64,000 nt of DNA from Maniola hyperantus (Eukaryota; Arthropoda; Insecta; Lepidoptera; Nymphalidae), in contig NC_048561.1 of the NCBI RefSeq assembly GCF_902806685.2, positions 2,480,001-2,544,000 on the forward strand, given 5' to 3'. Shown here in pieces: positions 19,431-29,209 of this stretch (positions are counted from its first letter, which is position 1; each line of letters opens with the position of its first letter). The translations under genes and the position numbers were made by a program. The notes below the pieces were generated by a model that ran no database searches, had not been told where the DNA came from, and was given only the letters and a program-made list of their open reading frames with translations.

Positions 19431-20839
19431 AAAGACTGGGTCCCACGGCCCGGGTTGTCACAGGCCAGATCGCACCAGGCCAGACCGACAGGCATGGGAA
19501 CGATCGCACCCGATGAAGCCTGTTGTCGCCCGTCCATGCCCGTCCGATCCGTCGGGAGTCGGTGTTCAACGGCGCGTCGCGACGGTGCCTGCCGCGGCCT
19601 GTGCGGGCGCGTCCGCGTCGGTTCTAACTCATTTATTTCACCAAAATCACTCAGCATATCAGTTGCATTATATCTGTAAGTAATAAAGATAAATATGTTT
19701 CTGTTGCTGAAGAATACAAATTGAGATCGGGTTTAGTTAGTTAAAATTACCTTGATCGGCTCTTGTTGAATGACGACACCCACCAGCGTCGTTTCTTCTG
19801 CTTTCTATTTTTTTGATTTATCAAATGTTGACCACTGAATAAAACCACAGCAGCTGCACACGCAGTCATGCGCTCCGTATCATGTTGAACTGGCAGCAAC
19901 GACAGGCCGACACAGGCCTTGGGAACGGAATTTTGAAATTATTTAGAAATAACACTTGATGCTTTTGTTATTGTAAAAAAGATTCCGACGAATTGAGAAC
20001 CTCCTCCTTTTTTTGAAGTCGGTTAGTAATGTTTAGGCTCGCAGGAGGTGGATGGAAGAAAACTAGTCGGCGATAATATCCGTATAATAATTATATTCAA
20101 AGTTACATTTAAATGAAAAGACTAAAAACTAGTGCTTATCTCTAAGGATGAGAATATTCTAACTTAATATTACGATTCCCACATCGCGCGGGTTCTGGTA
20201 TTACGCCGCGTCAGCTATACGGGTCGTATTCGTACGTGGGAATGGGAATGCATGTTGCGCTGGCTCACTATGTATCAGCCGCTGGCTTCGCCTGCGTAAC
20301 AGGTTAATAAATATTTGCAATTTTGTTAAAATGTACTTGTAGGAGTGTTGATATTTATTCTAAGAATTTCACACGCTCCCATGTTACATGCTTACAATTA
20401 ACGCAGTAGTAGCTATAATCTATATTTATTATACTATACTGGTATATAAATTATATTGATAGGAGTGTTGACGTTTGTAACGTAACGGGCTAGGTCGGGC
20501 GGGTCCCTGGCCCCACTACGTACATAGAGGAGAATGGATCGAACCTCCGTCCAGTCAGGTGCGTGCAATATCTAGCCACAAGCCTTGAGTTCGAGGCAGG
20601 GTTCTGAAGGAACCCTCCCCGACGCGCGACGGCACACACTAAAGGCCGTTAAACGCGGAGGGATACGCGAGAGGGGAGCGGGGGTTCACGGTAGGGTTGG
20701 TACAGCCAGCACCTCCTGTTGCGTTCGCTGGATCTACCACCAGCCCGCGCAAACGTTATCCACGTTCCGATGTGTGTGTGGCGGGTGGCGTCCCCAGGCG
20801 GACTGCTGGCTGGGCTTTTTGTTGTTTCGGGTTGTTTAT
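19431..20839. other. Unassigned region, no gene
   Basis: 19431-19640 is GC-rich ('ggccagatcgcaccaggcc', 'ccgcggcctgtgcgggcg') and could be further viral terminal sequence or a TE. At 19984-20030 there is a widespread insect repeat box ('gaattgagaacctcctcc', then a T run and 'gaagtcgg'). 20460-20840 holds GC-rich sequence with only low-complexity ORFs. No coding region is supported. Confidence 0.4.
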
Positions 20840-21136
20840 GCTGTCGGTTGGCTGCACTCAATTCTTGCGCTACCCACCTTTCAAGCTTTTTCACCTTCCC
20901 AATTTGCTTCAAGTGGATTAAAACAGTTTTATCACTAACACCACAGCCTGCAGCTAGCTCGGACGTGGTTTGGATGGATCCGCTTCCACAATAGCCTTCA
21001 ATTCTTCATTATCAACTTTGGTCTCCGGCTGTCCACGGGGTTTGTTCTGCAGGTCGAAATTTCCAGAACGAAAACGTTGGAACCAAAAACGCACTGTGTT
21101 TTCTTTTGCGACACCGCCGCCATACACATCATTGAT
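20840..21136 (-). pseudogene. Mariner transposase N-terminal (HTH) fragment
   Basis: Frames on the minus strand give NTVRFWFQRFRSGNFDLQNK, then PRGQPETKVDNEELKAIVEADPS, and after a frameshift KQIGKVKKLERWVAQEL. This is the DNA-binding half of a mariner transposase, parallel to the N-terminus at 12950-13240 but from a different copy. The catalytic half is missing: beyond 20840 the sequence is unrelated and GC-rich. Confidence 0.75.
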
Positions 21137-21421
21137 CCTTCAAGCTTTTAATAAATTAACTAAAAGTTTTTTTTCTTTAAGTTTAAAAATAGCTTCATCC
21201 TGCTTCTTCTTCTCATTTAAAAGGTTAATTCGCAACTCAAATATCTCCTTTTTATATCTCCTACAGTTCTTAAACAATTCTAATTTGACTGTAGTTACTT
21301 TACACTTCATGGATTTGCTTCCACTGGGCACAGTATGTAAAAGCCTGCGTTTCTTAGGTACTTTCAAATTTCTTGACACCGGAGTGCGAAGGAGGCAGGC
21401 TGATGATTTTGTGTTGAACAC
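21137..21421 (-). other. Unassigned Lys-rich ORF
   Basis: A 93-codon ORF with Lys-rich segments (RRYKKEIFELRINLLNEKKK) that would form a helix or coiled coil. I do not recognise a family. It abuts the mariner fragment, so it is probably part of another element into which that fragment fell. Confidence 0.3.
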
Positions 21422-21429
21422 CTAAACCA

Positions 21430-21770
21430 AAAATATTGATTTTGATCATAATACAATACTTATTACTCCAACTCCAACTTACACTACCAACTCTCGCCAG
21501 TGCTTCCGGTCCTGTGGCCACCCTTCTCCAGAATGGACCAGCTGTTAGTTTCAGCTCGTCCTCCCACGTCTTTGCTGCCGACCTTTGGTTCTTTTCCCAT
21601 CTCGTGGGTACCACTGGGTCACTAGGGTACTCCACTTTTTGTGGGTATCTCGGAGCATATGACCTGTCCACCTCCACTTCAGCTAATCCATCCTGGTTAG
21701 TATCTGTGACCCTGGTTCTTTCTCTAATGTCCTCGTTTCTGATTGTGTCTTTTCTCTTCACTCCCACCAT
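21430..21770 (-). pseudogene. LINE ORF2 C-terminal fragment
   Basis: The frame contains RYPQKVEYPSDPVVPTRWEKNQR followed by TWEDELKLTAGPFWRRVA. The 'RW.DE....AG..W.R.A' pattern is the usual end of RTE/Jockey-like ORF2 proteins in insects. The reverse transcriptase itself is absent. It is truncated on its 5' side at about 21770. Confidence 0.6.
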
Positions 21771-21954
21771 ACATCATTGGGTATGATGTTGTTAATTTGA
21801 TCTGAATTATTTACAAACATCGCCAGATCCTTCTTTCCACGCACGTGCAAACTGTGGAACCAACCCCCATCGGCGGTGTTCCCACTAGATTATAACATTA
21901 TTAGGGTTATCTCGTTTGTCGCGAGTCATAGAGTCGTAGAGTCATACTAGGGTT
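21771..21954. other. No gene recognised
   Basis: Short AT-rich spacer without motif. Confidence 0.3.
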
Positions 21955-22100
21955 ATTCAAGGGGCGGACCAACAAATTCCTAAAAGGCCGGCAACGCATC
22001 GGCGGCTCCTCTGGTGCTGCAAATGTTCATGGGCGGCGGTAATCACTTAACATCAGGTGACCCGCCTGCTCGTTTGCTCGCTATATCTATTTAAAAAAAA
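21955..22100 (+). mobile_element. Lepidopteran SINE/LINE 3' tail
   Basis: 'aaaggccggcaacgcatcgg', 'catgggcggcggtaatcac' and 'atcaggtgacccgcctgctc' in this order, followed by 'gtttgctcgctatatctatt' and an A run, is a very common lepidopteran retroelement 3' end. It is on the plus strand and ends at about 22100 with A10. Confidence 0.75.
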
Positions 22101-22399
22101 AAACTTTTAATAGATTTTTGAAACTTGAGATTTGATGCATTATGTATCTGGCACTTCATCCATCGCTTCAAGAGTTACATTAGTTGTGGATATTCACCTT
22201 TCAAAGTAATGCAGCAGCGGTTAGCGGATGTAAGTTCTTGCGATTGAAATGCTTGCTGTCTTAAAAGCTATTCATGGAGCCACCGGCTAATATTTCTCCT
22301 TGTACCAGTTGATTGGGTTGCGAGTCCACAATAAAAAATGCTGATATCTTGAAGTTTGAATTAGATTTTAATTGGTTGAAGTTAAGTTTTTACATAATG

Positions 22400-24079
22400 A
22401 TATTAATTTATACAATTTCTAACAAAGGCAGCCATGATCAAAGACAAAAGGAGAAGAGAAAAAGTTGTACCATTGATAAGAGATACTAGGTTTTTTTTAA
22501 ATTGTTGTATAACTCTGGGTTTTTGTACATTAAGTATTCCGTAAACACCAGTACTTCCACTCCAGTCTATATATTTTTCGATCGCTTTAAAAAATGCCAT
22601 CTCTGTGTGGAACGCTCCTAGATTAACAAAAATATTATTGTATTGTGGTTTTTCTTGTCCTTGAATTATTTCTTTAGCAATAGCAAAAATGGCAATGCTA
22701 ATTCATAATGCTAATGCTAAAGCAGAAAGCTTTCTGGCTGCTGACATTTTTCAGCGATTTCTTTAGCCATGTTTAATGTTTCATTGACTATTGCGGACGT
22801 TGGTGAAGGATAAATTAAATTAAATTATTTATTCAACTAAGAAAATGTTGCACAGTACAAAAACTCCTTAAATCTAGTGCACAGAAAAAGTAGACACAAT
22901 AATTGTTGAAACCTGAACGGAGTGCTTCGGCATCCGTACTAGGAAAACCTGTGTTACGGGCACCGCAGCCTTCCCTCGGATCCATCGATGACTTAAACCG
23001 GACAAATTTAAATTTCGGCTAAATGAATAACAATATTAAGTAGGTGTGTGTGAGTGTAATTCATGTGTGAGCAGAAAAAAAGAAACAAAAAACAACTTAC
23101 TATGATTTCACTTCAGCAATTAAATCCTCAATTTCATGGTAGCTATAAAGTCTCTTTGCCAAGCGTTTACTGTTTTTTAAGTTGGGTTTGTTAAGCTTAA
23201 GAGGATGGGTTATTAATTGGGTTTCATGTGCCTGCTTATTGTAACCCTTTGCTAAGGTGAAGGGGGCACGGGGACGAGGAGGACGAATAATTTTTTCTCG
23301 GTACGATTTTTTAGGGTTGGTTGGTTGGGAGGAGTAAACAGGACTGGATGAGAATGTAGGAGTAGAGAGAGACTCCCTAGCCATCTCAGCATATATTTTT
23401 TATATTTTATGAATCTTTCCATAACGGATCGTTAGTCAAAGCTGTTTCTGATACTGTAATGTGTTGTGGTGTTGGTAACTTTGCACGATCATATTTATTG
23501 TTAGGTCTTGGAAAGGCCTTCTTCTTTCTCTTAAGAGTTACTATGGTTATATGGTCTACGGACTGGGAGGAAACGCGCAGATGCCTCTAGATATGAAATA
23601 TTGTCTTGGGACATAACAAGCTTAATGTTTTCCTGGCGAGAAAACTCTGGACAGTCCTTGTCTGACGCAAAATGGCTACCCTAGCAATGCATGCAGGTAG
23701 GTCGCTTTTTCTTTCAAAACATCGCAGAGTTCGCCTGTGTGGTGCTAAGCACACCTGTAGCACCTGGGTTTAGACCAACACTGCGATTTGATGTGCCCGA
23801 AACGGCATACAGTTCAGGCACTGGATGGTCGGGAATTTATAGGTTTCAACGGGGAGGGATGTATAAAATGAAAAAATTGTGGAGGGAAGCATCTGGCCTC
23901 TAAAAGTCACAACTGGGTGGGCACCCACTCGACACTGCCTTCAACGATGTTCTTTCGGTTCAGGCGGCGGGCGCTTTCAAAACCTCGACACATCTAATCG
24001 GTTGTTCCAATGATTCGACAAAGTCCCCCATAGACCAGTCTATAGGACACCTCGCTCACCTCGCTTTAGCTAGACCCAT
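22400..24079 (-). pseudogene. LINE ORF1 (Gag-like) with CCHC zinc knuckles
   Basis: Read from 24079 down, degraded frames give an N-terminal ID WSM.DF motif, then RRLNRK at about 23960. Then comes a knuckle region at 23690-23850 with residues of the form C..C..FGHI...C and C..C...H....C, and a Pro/Ser-rich tail (23100-23384) ending near 22400. This matches Jockey/X-element-like ORF1 proteins, RNA-binding partners of the LINE reverse transcriptase. Several frameshifts are present, and about 290 bp at 22805-23095 look like a further insertion. No ORF2 follows directly. Confidence 0.65.
22805..23095. mobile_element. Probable retroelement 3' end inserted in ORF1 relic
   Basis: It begins 'aaattaaattatttattcaac' and contains 'aaacctgtgttacgggcacc', typical of LINE 3' ends on the complementary strand. 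Coding similarity to ORF1 stops on either side. Boundaries are approximate and I found no target duplication. Confidence 0.4.
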
Positions 24080-24447
24080 CCGAGTAATGTTAAAAGTCGG
24101 TATTACTGCTTTATATTTTGTCAGAGTCAAAATATGGCTGGCTAAAAAGTCATTAGCTGTTTGCGCGTTTGAAAATTCGTCACAGACCCTATTGCGGCCA
24201 ACACTTTTAACACCGTCCTTAATAATGTGCGTGAATTTATTTAGTAAGTAATATTAATTTATTTGTTAATAGTAAGTCCAAGGGACAATGTAAACCGAGT
24301 TACCTATGTCTTGCTGAATCTAAAGTATTCCTCTGGTTTCAAAAATGTATAGAAATAGAAGTAATAAATAATTAAGTAAACAGACATATTTATTTTAATT
24401 AATGACTGCAATCGCTCAAATAAATCAAATATCGACGATATAATTTT
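24080..24447. other. No gene recognised
   Basis: AT-rich sequence before the SINE. No supported feature. Confidence 0.35.
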
Positions 24448-24780
24448 GACGACCTCCCTGGCGCAGTGGTTTTAATCGTGGGAGGTCCCGGGTTCGATTC
24501 CTGGCAGGGGTTTGGAATTTTATAATTTCTAAAATTTCTGGTCTGGTCTGGTGGGAGGCTTCGGCCGTGGCTAGTTACCACCCTACCGGCAAAGCCGTGC
24601 CTCCAAGCGATTTAGCGTTCCGGTACGATGCCGTGTAGAAACCAAAGGGGTATGGGTTTAATAAAAACTGCCATACCCCTTCCAGGTTAGCCCGCTATCA
24701 TTTTAGACTGCATCATCACTTACCACCAGGTGAGATTGCAGTCAAGGGCTAACTTGTATCTGAATTAAAAAAAAAAAAAA
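24448..24780 (+). mobile_element. tRNA-derived SINE
   Basis: It starts 'gacctccctggcgcagtggt' (A-box-like) and has a B-box 'ggttcgattcc' about 35 bp later, as in a tRNA-related head with internal Pol III promoter. A lepidopteran body follows ('tagttaccaccctaccggc', 'ccataccccttccaggtta') and a 14-A tail at 24767-24780. It is not a functional tRNA gene, because no cloverleaf 3' half is present. Confidence 0.85.
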
Positions 24781-25194
24781 CATAACTATAACTTACTTGA
24801 TGAGATTTATTTTTCTCAGGAAATTAATTGCCGAGTTTTGTTTGTTCTCCAGTTTCTCTAATAATTTTTTGTAATTTGTATCAGAAATTATATCTCGGTT
24901 TCTACGGGTTTTTTACAGTACATGGAAAAAACTTATTTTTGAAGTTTATGTTAAAATAAAATGAAAGTTGCGAGGAAAGGTGCCATTCAATCTATGATGC
25001 CAACCTTGAAGGGCGTTAGTTTGTGGGTTGCTTCATCATTTTATTTTATTTTATTTTATATCTTATTAGAACGGCAGTGCCACTTACACTAACTAGATGA
25101 TTAATAATAAATTTAAATACAAATAAAGGTACAAGAAAAAAGACATAAAATACAAAACGATAAAAGATCAAAGGATTTTGAATATGTCAACATC
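24781..25194. other. AT-rich spacer with LINE-type (ATTTT)n tail
   Basis: No gene. A run of 'attttattttattttatttta' at about 25037-25058 resembles a LINE 3' end. Confidence 0.4.
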
Positions 25195-26545
25195 ATCATC
25201 ATCAACCAATAGACGTCCACAGCTGGACATAGGTCTCTTGTAGGGACTTCCACTCGCCACGGTCTTGCGCCGCCGACTTAAATAACCTACTTTATTTAAA
25301 ACTTAACAAAAACGTTGTGGCCCTTATGAACTCGCCCAGTGAGCAGCTGAACAGGTCGATGTGTTCAGCGACCGAGTTGAGCGTGCAAGTCGCACGCGTG
25401 AGCGGCGCCCGCTGCAGCAGGCAAGTAGTAGTGCGGCAAGTGCGAGAGCGCGGTTGTGCCAGCAGTGGAGGCCTGCGTCTGCGTGACCCACTGTCGTTCG
25501 GCACGCAAAAGCGTAACTCCTGAAGAACAGCAGGGTTATGCACCTTCCCTCTTAGCACCTTAAATATGTATGCCGCCAGGAATACTTCTCTTCTTAATTC
25601 CAGTCTGCTGTATCCCACCATGCCCATGACAAACAGAGTGGGATACAGCAACGGCTATCCCGGATACACTCCGTATTTAGGTACATAAACCTTAAAAATT
25701 TATTTTGAATGCGTTCCAGCATCACTTTGTACTTAGCTTCACCCGGTGACCATATGGATGCGTTGCATTCCAGATGGCTCTTCACCAGGGCTTCATACAA
25801 AGCACGCAACGCCTTGATGTTAGTGAACGCATTCGCTTGTCTTAGGACAAACCCAAATTCCGATACGCTCTCTTACATGTATCGGCTACATGTTTCCGGA
25901 AATTTAGGTCGGCGCTGAAGTGAATCCCTAGGTCCCTAACCTCCGTGACCCGCCGCAGCGTCTGCCCCTCCAGCTGGTACCGATGGTGGCGCGGGGCGCG
26001 CGCGCGGCTGAACGTCATAACCGAACACTTGGAGACATTAAAATGAAGCTTGTTCTTCTGGCTCCACTTGCTAACTGCATCTATGTCTCTCTGTAGTCTA
26101 TCGTGATCCGAGATCCCTCCTACTTCCATGACTAATTTCAGGTCGTCAGCAAACAACAGGCACGTCGACTCGGTTGCCACCTCCGGTAAGTCGTTTACCA
26201 TTAGTATAAATTGGAGGGGCCCTACGTTGCTACCTTGACTGACGCCTGATCTCGTATAGTAGGGCTCCGACTGGTGTACACCACAGTCGACGTACTGACG
26301 TCTGTCCCGCAGGTAGCTGGCGAAGAAAGCGAGCGTTTTGGGCGTGCAGCCCACGCGGGCGAGCTTCGCGAGTAGGACGTCGTTGTCGAACGCCTTCCTA
26401 AAATCAAAATAGGCAACGTCTACCTGCACTCCGGCATCCACCGCTGGTACCAATCGCGTCATAAGATGCAGCAAGTTGCCAGTCGTTCCCCGCCCGGGCG
26501 GAATCCGTGCTGCGCGTCCGACAACTGATCACTCACCTGTTCGTA
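25195..26545 (-). pseudogene. LINE reverse transcriptase fragment (CR1/Jockey-like)
   Basis: The main frame (25842-26474) encodes RT blocks VDVAYFDFRKAFD, SGVSQGSNVGPLQF and the catalytic LLFADDLKLV. After a frameshift, 25594-25809 gives ALVKSHLECNASIWSP, the typical thumb region. The 5' side starts mid-RT at about 26545 (QHGFRPG). The 3' side ends near 25195 in a RRAADRGEWKS-type tail, the stop and an ATGATG run. At least three frameshifts make it non-functional. Confidence 0.85.
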
Positions 26546-27245
26546 TAGAGTCTATAACTAACAGTCTATACTATAGACTGTTGTGTACCGCCGAGTGAAG
26601 GAAGACACAGCCGGAGGGCCCAAAAAAAACTATTACTTTATAATTACTTTATTAAAATAAAATTAAAACTAATTTACAATACTAAATTTTGGATTTAATG
26701 CTACGCGATGTAACAAAAGAATCAGAATGAATTTTGGACGTTTACAATAATTAAGGAAAACTCCAATTTGGGTCGCAATAGCTGACGCTGCCACTCGTGT
26801 CTCTAGCAATATCGTAGAGTCGGCGCTCCACTTAGGGCTATGCGATATAGAGTCAGCGCTTCACCTAGAGCTATGCGATATAACTGCCGTAAATAAAAAA
26901 TAAAAAATGTTTGTGTAAGATTGTTTAAAAGCTAGTTATATAGGGGGCGACTGCAGGGGTTGCGAAAGGAAAGAGCATTTCCTTAACCTAATTTTATTAC
27001 TAAAAATTTACATATTATATTATATTAACTATTATATAAAATTATCCTTATTTGCTCTAGAGGCTTCTATAGCTAAATGTGATGTGTCGGTCCCCAGTCC
27101 TATCGCACGGTGCTAGCGATTTCTGCCGCGTCAGCAGGTGTTGGTTTTCGCGGCGACCGTGGGAACGCATTAAGCAGGCACGTCTAGCGTTGCAGCCTGA
27201 CTCTGCCTGCGTAACAAGCTTGTAATAACTATTGTGTTTTATTTA
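26546..27245. other. Unassigned AT-rich region
   Basis: A short palindrome 'agtctatactatagact' lies at 26563-26579. No ORF with motif. 27088-27225 shares short words ('gccgcgtcagc', 'cgtgggaa', 'gcctgcgtaaca') with 20165-20300, hinting at a degraded dispersed repeat. Confidence 0.35.
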
Positions 27246-27267
27246 AATACTAGCTTTTAACTGCGGC

Positions 27268-27627
27268 TCCGCCCGCGTGGATGCCGGCTATCGCAACAAG
27301 TATGAACACATTTCGCTATTTAAAGCCTACTGTCAAACCTTCTACACGGGGGGCCTGTGGACTAACTACACTCAAAAGGCACTCGACACGCTGAGGGTGC
27401 AATACAATAATGGTTTCAGGATACTGTTGGGCTTGCCGCGGTTTTGTTCGGCGTCAGGCATGTTTGCAGAAGCACGAACGGATGATTTCTATGCCATAAT
27501 AAGGAAAAGGACGTCATCCATCCTGGCAAAGCTGCGTTCGAGCTCCAACAGTATCCTGAATATGATGGCGGGAAAGCTGGATACGCCAATTCTCCAGCAT
27601 TTCATTCAAGTTCTCGTCCGGTAAATA
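27268..27627 (+). pseudogene. LINE ORF2 C-terminal fragment
   Basis: The 115-codon frame reads YEHISLFKAYCQTFYTGGLW and RVQYNNGFRILLGLPRFCSA. This is the post-RT region of common lepidopteran LINEs (the 'YCQTFYT..LW..Y' and 'LLGLPRFCSASGMF' signatures). It is fused at its 5' side to a 'ggctccgcccgcgtgg' repeat box, so the start codon is not native. It ends at 27624 with a TAA soon after, followed by a normal-looking 3' end with 'aaataaaataataataaaatg'. Confidence 0.85.
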
Positions 27628-28084
27628 CGCAGAGTGTTGACCGGACGAGGGCTTGAAAGTGATCCCAAGATCTTATTGTTTGCGCCCTATTATGATAGCT
27701 GCTGTAAAAATAAAATAATAATAAAATGATTATACTAACATAGTTTTTAAGCATTATACTAACAAAATATACTAACATAGTTTTTAAGCATTATCTGTAC
27801 CTACTAACAAAATATGGGTCTCTGTTGCCTTATTAAATAAATAATTTAATTTAATTGAATGATTCACTTATAAGTTTACATGGATCAATTTGGTTGCTTC
27901 AACCAAATTGAAAGACAAAAGTGAACCGTGTAATTTCGTCTTTTATGCAAAAAACGGGGGTCCAAATTTTGAAGTGAGTTAACCGTTCATGTGGGGTGTC
28001 GTATGTAAGGGCTTCACTGGCACAAGCTTAAACAGATTTTTAATAATAATTTTTATGATGTAGGTATAGTTTCCGATTTATGAT
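27628..28084. other. LINE 3' UTR and AT-rich spacer
   Basis: A short duplication ('tactaacatagtttttaagcattat') occurs at about 27733 and 27770. No gene. The last four bases (TGAT, 28081-28084) are the target site of the Gypsy element that follows. Confidence 0.5.
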
Positions 28085-28321
28085 TGTGGCGGACGCGCAG
28101 ACTTCGGGTTTTTCCGCTGCGGTTCGGCTGGTGGTCGGGTTAGGGCGAGACGCCAGTGAGCTCTACACTCTGACGCGAAGAGGCCGCGCGCAAGGGGCTA
28201 CGAAGCCCCGGTCGATCAAATAGTTATAAGTTTTAAAGTTATTTAGCATTTATCTAGTTTATTGTGAATATATTTTATATACATATACATAGGGTGTTTA
28301 ATTACGAACATATCCCCTACA
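28085..28321 (+). repeat. 5' LTR
   Basis: It starts TGTGGCGGACGCG and ends ATCCCCTACA, so it has TG...CA ends. The promoter and polyadenylation signals are expected inside, but I could not define them exactly. Confidence 0.95.
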
Positions 28322-28322
28322 G

Positions 28323-28346
28323 TGGTGACTTTCCGACGTGTTTACA
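28323..28346 (+). promoter_or_regulatory. Primer-binding site, tRNA-Trp-like
   Basis: 'tggtgactttccgacgtg' follows the LTR by one base. It matches the complement of an insect tRNA-Trp 3' end at the first seven bases and again at GACGTG, with a short mismatch between. Confidence 0.6.
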
Positions 28347-28387
28347 ATAGTTCTTTGTGCTATATACCTACTTACATTCGTGCAACT

Positions 28388-29209
28388 ATGGCGGAGAAGT
28401 CGGACGATAAAGTGCCCGTAATCGAAACCGTGCGGGTCAAAGTTCCACCATTTTGGCCAGACGAGCCTGCCCTATGGTTCGCCCAGTTGGAAGGACAATT
28501 TGCGCTGGCGAACATTAGTGTAGACGCAACGAAATACAATTACGTCATATCGAACCTTGAATATAAATATGTCACTGAAATAAAAGACATCGTGAAAAAT
28601 CCGCCGGACACTAACAAGTATGACAAAGTAAAAGCGGAGTTGATAGCGCGCCTGTCATCTTCACAAGAACAGCGGGTGCGACAGCTACTTACCCACGAAG
28701 ACATCGGGGACCGCAAGCCGTCGCAATTTCTGCGACACCTCCAGGGGCTTGCGGGGCCGAACGTGCCGGATGACTTCGTCCGTTCGTTGTGGGCCGGCCG
28801 TCTACCTACGCATATTCAGGTCATCATTGCGTCTCAGCCTAGGAGTAGCCTCGACGAGCTGGCTACGTTGGCCGACACCGTTAACGAAGTCATTGGTACA
28901 TCGCAAGTACATCAGCTGGCCGCGCCCGCGCCCGCGCCGCCCGCGGCGGCGAGCGCCGAGTTCAACGACCTCAAGCGAACGATCGCCGACTTGACGCGGC
29001 AAGTTGCCGCTCTATCTGCGTCATCGCGATCCCGTTCCCGCTCAAAGTCGAAGGGTAACACGGGATGGCGTCGACGCTCCCGGAGCCAGTCTCACGAGGA
29101 TTTGACCAACGACGCGTTCTGCTGGTACCACCGCAAGTTTCGCGAGAACGCGACTAGGTGCCGGGCGCCTTGCTCCTACACGGCGGAAAACAACAAAGGC
29201 AGTCATTGA
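28388..29209 (+). CDS. gag: Gag polyprotein, CsRn1 type
   Basis: The ATG at 28388 (MAEKSDDK) is preferred over the longer ORF because the upstream part overlaps the primer-binding leader. The product is about 273 aa. It has a capsid-like region beginning PPFWPDEPALWFAQLEGQFAL, an Ala/Pro-rich hinge, an SRSRS basic patch, and the CHCC motif CWYHRKFRENATRCRAPC. It assembles the virus-like particle and packages RNA. It ends at 29209 and overlaps pol by about 50 nt; pol is in the -1 phase. I see no classical slippery heptamer. Confidence 0.93.
   Translation: MAEKSDDKVPVIETVRVKVPPFWPDEPALWFAQLEGQFALANISVDATKYNYVISNLEYKYVTEIKDIVKNPPDTNKYDKVKAELIARLSSSQEQRVRQLLTHEDIGDRKPSQFLRHLQGLAGPNVPDDFVRSLWAGRLPTHIQVIIASQPRSSLDELATLADTVNEVIGTSQVHQLAAPAPAPPAAASAEFNDLKRTIADLTRQVAALSASSRSRSRSKSKGNTGWRRRSRSQSHEDLTNDAFCWYHRKFRENATRCRAPCSYTAENNKGSH

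Noticed and set aside
20165..20300. Possible solo LTR shared with 27088-27225
   Set aside because: Only short words are shared; no TG...CA ends or target duplications could be fixed.
24448..24530. tRNA gene
   Set aside because: Only A- and B-box-like parts are present, followed by a SINE body and poly(A).
29158..29209. Classical -1 slippery heptamer at the gag/pol overlap
   Set aside because: I looked for X XXY YYZ and found only imperfect candidates (GGAAAAC); no firm site can be named.
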